From a virus, in IMG/VR virus record IMGVR_UViG_3300031977_001476, positions 1 to 34,515 of that record: a DNA stretch of 34,515 nucleotides; one strand, 5' to 3'. A model generated the notes under the pieces. The model was not told the DNA's origin and did not search any database. It worked only from the letters and a program-made list of their open reading frames with translations. Within the stretch, counting starts at the first letter, position 1; the number at the start of each line of letters is the position of its first letter. Positions 30,887 through 34,515 of the stretch are shown piece by piece. A program made the translations under genes and the position numbers.

Positions 30887-31081
30887 TTAAACTTTGCCGC
30901 CTTTTGCCATATATTTAGTGCTTTTAGAAGCAGCTCCGCCTGCAGCCATGTACTTTGTTTTTTTAGCAGCTCCGCCTGTAGACATATATTTTGTTTTTTT
31001 AGCAGCTCCGCCTGTAGACATATATTTAGTACCTTTACTTACAGGTCCACCACCTGCGTACATTTTAGTTCTTTTAAACAT
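30887..31081 (-). CDS. tiny basic protein made of 12-aa KTKYM-GG repeats (64 aa)
   Basis: After an initial MFKRTKMYAGGGPVSK the 64-aa protein consists of four copies of a 12-residue unit KKTKYMSTGGAA (with KGTKYMSTGGAA, KTKYMAAGGAAS and STKYMAKGG variants), so it is strongly basic, Gly-rich and low in hydrophobics except Tyr/Met. It has a very good ribosome-binding site (TAGGAGA before ATG 31081). Such repeats could bind DNA, phosphate or another protein by stacking of Lys-Tyr pairs. No known family. It ends the five-gene cluster of small basic proteins. Confidence 0.72.
   Translation of the reverse strand: MFKRTKMYAGGGPVSKGTKYMSTGGAAKKTKYMSTGGAAKKTKYMAAGGAASKSTKYMAKGGKV
30957..31028. repeat. 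two tandem 36-bp units encoding the KTKYM repeat
   Basis: Units 30957-30992 and 30993-31028 match at 35 of 36 bases, differing only in the last. More distant copies of the same 12-codon unit flank them, with more differences, so the repeat grew by tandem duplication, with the central pair the most recent. Confidence 0.9.
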
Positions 31082-31090
31082 TCTATTCTC

Positions 31091-31288
31091 CTAGCTTATT
31101 GTAGTTACTTTTCTTTTTTGCTCCATAACAGCACCGCATCCATTTGCTATAAAGCCGCCACCTTGCAATTTTAATTTGTTTTGCTTTGCCATTGATTTTT
31201 CAATAGCTAAACCTCTTTTTTCTTCGTAAGAGTTAATTTTGCCGTCTTTATTAAGATCTGCTTTTTTTGGGTTTTTTAGTTTTGCCAT
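31091..31288 (-). CDS. small basic protein with a single EF-hand calcium loop (65 aa)
   Basis: DLNKDGKINSYE (residues 11-22) is a canonical EF-hand loop: ligands Asp at 1, Asn at 3, Asp at 5, Gly at 6, Ile at 8 and Glu at 12. Helices flank it (KNPKKA and EKRGLAIEKSMAKQNKLK). The C-terminal end GGGFIANGCGAVMEQKRKVT is a motif I know from similar short proteins in marine phages. The protein is very basic, odd for a calcium binder. Calcium is abundant in seawater, so a structural Ca site in the virion is possible. It belongs to the small-protein cluster. Confidence 0.72.
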   Translation of the reverse strand: MAKLKNPKKADLNKDGKINSYEEKRGLAIEKSMAKQNKLKLQGGGFIANGCGAVMEQKRKVTTIS

Positions 31289-31297
31289 TTTTTTATT

Positions 31298-31585
31298 TTA
31301 TCTTAACCTATCTCTCATAACAACACCCTGCCCTCTAATATTTGCAGGCCCTCCTGTTGATTTTCTAACCCTTCCGCTTTTCCAGCTTACTCGTTTTTTG
31401 CTGGTTTTTTTCTTTATTGCTGAAGATGCTCCTTTTTTCTTACAATCAGCCATAGTTGGTCTACAAGCTGGATATCCTTTACGCTTTTCGCCTTTTTGGC
31501 GACCGCAAGGTTTGCCAGTTTTACAATCAACCCAGCCTTTGCCTTTGTTGCGAGAAAACCATTTTTTTAATCCTTCTTCTGCCAT
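31298..31585 (-). CDS. small very basic Cys-containing protein, DUF5872-like segment (95 aa)
   Basis: The 95-aa protein has a KGKGWVDCKTGKPCGRQKGE block followed by KRKGYPACRPTMADCKKKG (four Cys that could bind zinc), then a Lys/Arg/Ser-rich tail (SAIKKKTSKKRVSWKSGRVR) and an RGQGVVMRDRLR end. The first block is one I associate with DUF5872-type proteins of viruses, from memory. It is overwhelmingly basic, so DNA binding or condensation is a natural guess. Its start shares one base with the stop of the upstream gene. Confidence 0.72.
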   Translation of the reverse strand: MAEEGLKKWFSRNKGKGWVDCKTGKPCGRQKGEKRKGYPACRPTMADCKKKGASSAIKKKTSKKRVSWKSGRVRKSTGGPANIRGQGVVMRDRLR

Positions 31586-31815
31586 TATCCCAGCTTAGTT
31601 TGTTTACGTTTACCTTTAAGCAAGTTACTAAAACCTCTAGGAGTTACAAAAGTTGCTACGCCACCACCTGAAAGTTTCTGTCTTGATTTATTGCCCCAGT
31701 TTTTTGCTCCCACTTTTCTGCATTTAACCAAAGCTCCGCTTGCATATGCAGATGGCCAAACTTTATATCTTGATTTTACCTTTCTATAACAAGCGTCTTT
31801 TTTACCTTTTGCCAT
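31585..31815 (-). CDS. small very basic protein with DUF5872 motif (76 aa)
   Basis: The core KKDACYRKVKSRYKVWPSAY followed by ASGALVKCRKVGAKNWGNK matches the short conserved motif found in DUF5872-type viral and phage proteins: two Cys, Trp-Pro-Ser-Ala-Tyr and basic helices. The tail RGFSNLLKGKRKQTKLG is again basic. Together with the neighbour it looks like a longer two-domain protein split into two adjacent genes. Function unknown; the motif is found in proteins suspected of DNA contact. Confidence 0.75.
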   Translation of the reverse strand: MAKGKKDACYRKVKSRYKVWPSAYASGALVKCRKVGAKNWGNKSRQKLSGGGVATFVTPRGFSNLLKGKRKQTKLG

Positions 31816-32118
31816 TTAACACTTCCACCTTCTTCTTGCCTGCCTAATTCTTGAATTAGGATCGTTTCTAGTTTTTGCTGAACTTCTCTTCAATTGTCCT
31901 AGAGATCTTGCGCAATATGAAGCACGTCTTTTTGCTGCTTTAGATCCTTTTTTTACTTTACCTGTTACAGCTGTTTTTAACTTAGATCCTGGATTTGCTT
32001 TTCTATAAGCTCTTACACCTTTAGCTGTCATACCAGCGCCTTTTTTAGTAGGTCTATAATTAGCACCCTTACCTTTTGTTGTTCTTGGTATACTTTTAGA
32101 TTTTCTTCTTGTTGTCAT
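31816..32118 (-). CDS. small very basic protein, DUF6321-like (100 aa)
   Basis: The conserved block GAGMTAKGVRAYRKANPGSK followed by LKTAVTGKVKKGSKAAKRRA and SYCARSLGQLK is the pattern I remember as DUF6321, found in many phages and some giant viruses. The C-terminus PNSRIRQARRRWKC is also typical. It is Lys/Arg-rich with few acidic residues, and is the first of the five-gene cluster of small proteins, just after the 264-aa virion gene. It could coat or compact DNA in the head or act in assembly; no experiment is known to me. Confidence 0.8.
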   Translation of the reverse strand: MTTRRKSKSIPRTTKGKGANYRPTKKGAGMTAKGVRAYRKANPGSKLKTAVTGKVKKGSKAAKRRASYCARSLGQLKRSSAKTRNDPNSRIRQARRRWKC

Positions 32119-32120
32119 AA

Positions 32121-32915
32121 TTACTCAGGATAAGGTCTATTTTGTATATATATAATATCCATAGAAGCAGATACAGCAATATCAGCACCTGCTGAGTCTC
32201 CTACACATCTAAATTCTAAGTCTGTCTTTTCTTCAAACTTTAAAGGAACATCGTACTGTTGATTATGTGAGCTTTCTGCTTTTACAAATTTATCTTTTGC
32301 CTGAAAAACACCACCATTTTCTCTAGCAACAAAATGAACAGTTGCATATTTATTGTTTTGGGTTGTTGCTGCGGTAACATCCGTTTGAGATAAATATGCG
32401 GTATAGCCTCTTGGAACAGTCCAAAGCGCCATAAGGGTTTGATTATCTCCGATTGCTATAGTTGCGTATTTATTTGCCGGCACACCAGAAGTTACAGTTC
32501 CTGTACCTGCGTATATAACGCCAGCATTTTTACCACCAGATCCTGCTGTATCAACAGTCATTCTGTAAATTCTTAAATAAGATAAAGTTGAATTTACAGC
32601 TGTTTGTCCATTTAAAGTAATTGTTTCCGATATTTCATCATAATTAGCATCTAGTCCAAATAATGTTACGGTTCTTGCTCCGGTTCCTGCAGATGTATCA
32701 TTTGTTGAAGAACTAGATATTTTTAAAACAGTAGCTGCTGATAAATAGGAGTACAATCCACCTTCAGCCCAAATAGTTTCTAAAGAATCATCAACATCTG
32801 GATTAAAACCAAACTTAAATATGCTTTTATGATAAGCAATTTGCCCTCTTGCAATTTGTAAATTAAAAGGCTCGCTTGTTCCTACACGTGATATTGAAGA
32901 AACTTCGCGAGCCAT
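32121..32915 (-). CDS. conserved marine-phage beta-rich virion protein (264 aa)
   Basis: The 264-aa protein begins with MAREVSSISRVGTSEPFNLQ and has IARGQIAYHKSIFKFGFNPD, then long beta segments with Thr/Ser/Gly (TVTLFGLDANYDEISETITL) and a C-terminal NRPYPE. I know close look-alikes in the structural block of marine phages, encoded near the capsid gene, so decoration, vertex or head-fibre roles are all possible. No catalytic motif is present. Confidence 0.68.
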   Translation of the reverse strand: MAREVSSISRVGTSEPFNLQIARGQIAYHKSIFKFGFNPDVDDSLETIWAEGGLYSYLSAATVLKISSSSTNDTSAGTGARTVTLFGLDANYDEISETITLNGQTAVNSTLSYLRIYRMTVDTAGSGGKNAGVIYAGTGTVTSGVPANKYATIAIGDNQTLMALWTVPRGYTAYLSQTDVTAATTQNNKYATVHFVARENGGVFQAKDKFVKAESSHNQQYDVPLKFEEKTDLEFRCVGDSAGADIAVSASMDIIYIQNRPYPE

Positions 32916-32918
32916 AAT

Positions 32919-33218
32919 TTACGAATGAAAGACAGTTACTCTATCTATATTGCTTAATACAACGTGAATACCATCTTCAAATAAAACTCCAGAATCTGGA
33001 ATGTTTAAAGTTTCGGTATCGTTTGCGTTGCAAGGAGCAATTAATAAGGTAGAGCCTGTAACAGAACCATCCCTAAAAGTAACAGTACCGTCAGAAGTTC
33101 CGCCAGCAATAATATAACCTCTTAATCTTGATCTACCATTTTGCAATACTGCGCCACCGGTAGCAGCTGAAGTTGTTGTTGCCGTTTTTACATCTGAACC
33201 TACAATTCTACCTGCCAT
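32919..33218 (-). CDS. small beta-rich decoration-type protein (99 aa)
   Basis: The 99-aa protein opens with MAGRIVGSDVKTATTTSAAT and has GRSRLRGYIIAGGTSDGTVT, a VLFEDGIHVVLSNIDRVTVF C-terminal strand pair and almost no Lys. It is compact, beta-rich and Gly/Thr-rich. The ribosome-binding site (CAGGAGA) before ATG 33218 is clear. Its position between two larger capsid-side proteins fits a small head decoration or cement protein, which is inference from context. Confidence 0.68.
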   Translation of the reverse strand: MAGRIVGSDVKTATTTSAATGGAVLQNGRSRLRGYIIAGGTSDGTVTFRDGSVTGSTLLIAPCNANDTETLNIPDSGVLFEDGIHVVLSNIDRVTVFHS

Positions 33219-33233
33219 AATTATCTCCTGTTA

Positions 33234-33743
33234 TTAAGCGTCAGCAAATGGAGTTACTATAGTCCCAGAACCAATTAACAATGAGTTATGTACTAAGTAT
33301 GTTGCTGAATCAATAGCTGTTACTTGAATAACACTACCGACAATACCGCCTTTAGTTGTACCATTTAATGTAATAACATCATTAGTAGCTGCTGGTACAA
33401 AAGCTTTCTCAGCACCATCATCTACAGCTATAAATGCAGCGCCTTTAAATTTGTCAGTACCATCAGTTTTAATATCAAGATCAGTAGCTGCTGTTTCTAT
33501 ATAAAAATAGAAAGAAGCTCCAATATTGTTTAACTGGTTTGGATCTGTTGGATCGCTTGGTGTTGTTGTAACAATTGATGGTAAAGTAAATTTACCGTCT
33601 GCATCGTTACATAACAATATTTTTCCTGCGTGTGCATCTACTGTTAAAGTTGTATCTGCGGTTAAAGAAACAGAGTTATTAACCCCTGCTGAAATAAATC
33701 CCGCCAAAGATTTGACTGGACCTGAAAAAGTTGATTTAGCCAT
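33234..33743 (-). CDS. capsid-proximal beta-rich decoration-type protein (169 aa)
   Basis: The 169-aa protein begins MAKSTFSGPVKSLAGFISAG, a start common to phage decoration/stabilisation proteins, then runs as beta strands (VSLTADTTLTVDAHAGKILL, GASFYFYIETAATDLDI) and ends GSGTIVTPFADA. A strong ribosome-binding site (TTAGGAGA, six bases before ATG 33743) is present. The upstream gap holds inverted repeats. It is the first gene after the isolated DUF1289 gene. A head-decoration role is inferred. Confidence 0.7.
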   Translation of the reverse strand: MAKSTFSGPVKSLAGFISAGVNNSVSLTADTTLTVDAHAGKILLCNDADGKFTLPSIVTTTPSDPTDPNQLNNIGASFYFYIETAATDLDIKTDGTDKFKGAAFIAVDDGAEKAFVPAATNDVITLNGTTKGGIVGSVIQVTAIDSATYLVHNSLLIGSGTIVTPFADA

Positions 33744-33764
33744 TATTTTCTCCTAACTAAATTA

Positions 33765-33839
33765 GTTATACCATCTTTGGAGTAAGTCTGCCGAGCCAGT
33801 TGGTATAACAAGTTACCTCGGTTTAGTATAACTATACTA
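33765..33839. promoter_or_regulatory. inverted-repeat-rich intergenic element with interleaved arms
   Basis: Perfect arms GTTATACCA (33765-33773) and TGGTATAAC (33801-33809) enclose a 27-base loop. CCGAG (33791-33795) lies inside that loop and pairs with CTCGG (33817-33821) beyond it. This A-B-A'-B' order is pseudoknot topology, so both stems could form together. A further hairpin TAGTATA-AC-TATACTA lies at 33824-33839. The region forms the leader of the leftward decoration gene and may be a terminator, a regulatory RNA or an operator. Confidence 0.45.
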
Positions 33840-33841
33840 CT

Positions 33842-34261
33842 TTATAGTTGTTTATTAAAGTGTTCTTTTGACTCTAATATGGCTTCTCTAGAATTAAATA
33901 AAGCCTGATAGGATTCTTTTATTTTTGGATCTTTGCCGTATTCGTCTAACATATCTTTACCAATCATTTCTAGCAAAGATATTACGGTTGTCATTCTTCC
34001 TTGTATGTCTTGTTTCTTCTCGCTCATTTCATCTCCATAAGATTCTATTTTTTGTCTTATACTGTATCCTCGCATAACATTTTTTAGATTTATTAACTTT
34101 TTATCTAAATCTGTATAGGTTTCCCAATCTCGTATTTCTTCGACACTTCTTCCGCATCCTTTGCATATTTCATCAAAAGGAGCCATAGAAGTGCTGCACT
34201 TTCCTATACAAGGAGAGTTTGACATGCTATTGCTTGAATGCAAAACAGTATATATTTTCAT
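33842..34261 (-). CDS. DUF1289-domain protein with an added helical C-terminal half (139 aa)
   Basis: The N-terminal 50 residues carry the DUF1289 pattern SPCIGKCSTSMAPFDEICKG followed by CGRSVEEIRDW, with Cys18, Cys22, Cys33 and Cys36 arranged as a metal- or Fe-S-binding knuckle. DUF1289 is usually a short bacterial (mainly proteobacterial) protein of this length by itself. Here an extra 90-residue charged helical tail (RQKIESYGDEMSEKKQDIQG, then SLLEMIGKDMLDEYGKD) follows. The first Met and the Met at residue 13 are both possible starts, and neither has a ribosome-binding site. It lies outside the capsid transcript, after a terminator. Confidence 0.75.
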   Translation of the reverse strand: MKIYTVLHSSNSMSNSPCIGKCSTSMAPFDEICKGCGRSVEEIRDWETYTDLDKKLINLKNVMRGYSIRQKIESYGDEMSEKKQDIQGRMTTVISLLEMIGKDMLDEYGKDPKIKESYQALFNSREAILESKEHFNKQL

Positions 34262-34341
34262 AATACTTTATTTATTAGCTTCTTAAATTCTACAACAAGA
34301 AACTAAATATAGGTAGCTTTTTGTAAAATTAAATTTTAGAC

Positions 34342-34367
34342 AAAAAAAAGGGAGCCGAAGCTCCCTT
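34342..34367 (-). terminator. strong rho-independent terminator after the capsid gene
   Basis: Read leftward, an 8-bp stem AAGGGAGC/GCTCCCTT with a TTCG tetraloop is followed by a run of T (complement of A at 34342-34349). The UUCG loop and GC-rich stem make this the clearest intrinsic terminator in the window. It lies 17 bases after the stop of the probable capsid gene. Confidence 0.92.
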
Positions 34368-34383
34368 AAGGAAAATTTCCGTA

Positions 34384-34515
34384 TTAAGCACCTTGAGATG
34401 CGAATACTGCTCTCCAGTTTGAGTAACCAAAAGAATATCTTTCTCTTGCTTTATATCTCATATTACCGGTATCGAAGTCTCCTTCGAGTGCAGTTTGCAT
34501 TGGGCTTCTTTGGAA
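34384..34515 (-). CDS. C-terminal end of probable major capsid protein (partial)
   Basis: The frame enters from the right edge and yields 43 residues to TAA 34384-34386. The last part reads MRYKARERYSFGYSNWRAVF and ends ASQGA. The R-E-R-Y-S-F-G-x-x-x-W/D-R-A/G-x-F/Y-x-S-x-G-A ending is one I associate with major capsid proteins of tailed phages. The strong terminator directly after, and the decoration-type genes downstream, support a highly expressed capsid gene. Identification rests on the short tail, so it is moderate. Confidence 0.6.
   Translation of the reverse strand, partial: FQRSPMQTALEGDFDTGNMRYKARERYSFGYSNWRAVFASQGA

Noticed and set aside
30857-31598. Long plus-strand frames across the small basic gene cluster
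   Set aside because: They are mirror frames of Lys/Gly-rich leftward genes with good ribosome-binding sites; the plus-strand products are Phe/Ser-rich and have no translation signals.
34262-34340. A dedicated promoter for the DUF1289 gene
   Set aside because: Only weak matches (for example TTGTTG with a 15-bp spacer) were found in very AT-rich sequence; not enough to list as a feature.
1-34515. Diversity-generating retroelement, CRISPR array, integrase or insertion sequence
   Set aside because: No reverse transcriptase, template/variable repeat pair, spaced direct repeats, tyrosine/serine recombinase or terminal inverted repeats were seen. The repeats present are coding repeats.

Overview
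The window is a piece of an AT-rich tailed-phage genome. The virion and lysis proteins look like those of uncultured marine podovirus-type phages: several head-tail adaptor and nozzle-like proteins, very large internal-virion-type proteins, and no recognisable tape measure, tube or sheath gene. A proteobacterial marine host, for example one of the AT-rich alphaproteobacteria, is an inference from base composition, the gene-transfer-agent-type holin and a DUF1289 domain. It is not proven. No integrase, repressor pair, tRNA, CRISPR array or insertion sequence was found. Terminase, portal and most of the major capsid gene must lie outside the window.

Layout: (1) 1-639 holds the 3' end of a rightward gene meeting a short leftward cluster of small unknown genes, one of them a possible TTG-started membrane microprotein. 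(2) 746-9380 is the replication and recombination region, mostly rightward: DEAH helicase, RecE/DUF3799-like exonuclease, HTH protein, prim-pol/DUF3987 primase-helicase, two small PD-(D/E)XK nucleases including a Holliday-junction-resolvase-like one, and many overlapping small genes. Set into it on the opposite strand is a two-gene unit, a Sak4-like RecA-fold ATPase and a DUF669 ssDNA-binding-type protein. (3) 9387-20588, leftward: three large virion proteins (996, 717 and 602 aa), a glycine-zipper protein, a 2OG-Fe(II) oxygenase, a short protein ending in a repeat shared with another gene, and a 624-aa nozzle/stabilisation-type protein. (4) 20563-22591, leftward: a free-standing PD-(D/E)XK nuclease, then the lysis cassette (GH24 lysozyme, three-TM holin, XhlA-like protein) behind a near-consensus sigma70 promoter and a structured non-coding gap. 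(5) 22584-30875, leftward: the tail fibre, a protein built of 22-aa repeats, adaptors and other structural proteins. (6) 30887-32118: a run of five very small, mostly very basic proteins, including a 12-aa-repeat protein and a single-EF-hand protein. (7) 32121-34515: decoration-type proteins, a DUF1289-domain gene isolated between a strong terminator and an inverted-repeat-rich gap, and the C-terminus of the probable major capsid protein.

Together these describe a phage whose DNA is primed and unwound by its own primase-helicase and recombined by an exonuclease/annealing-ATPase/SSB set. Its late genes are transcribed leftward from the capsid end, and its lysis genes have an additional host-type promoter.
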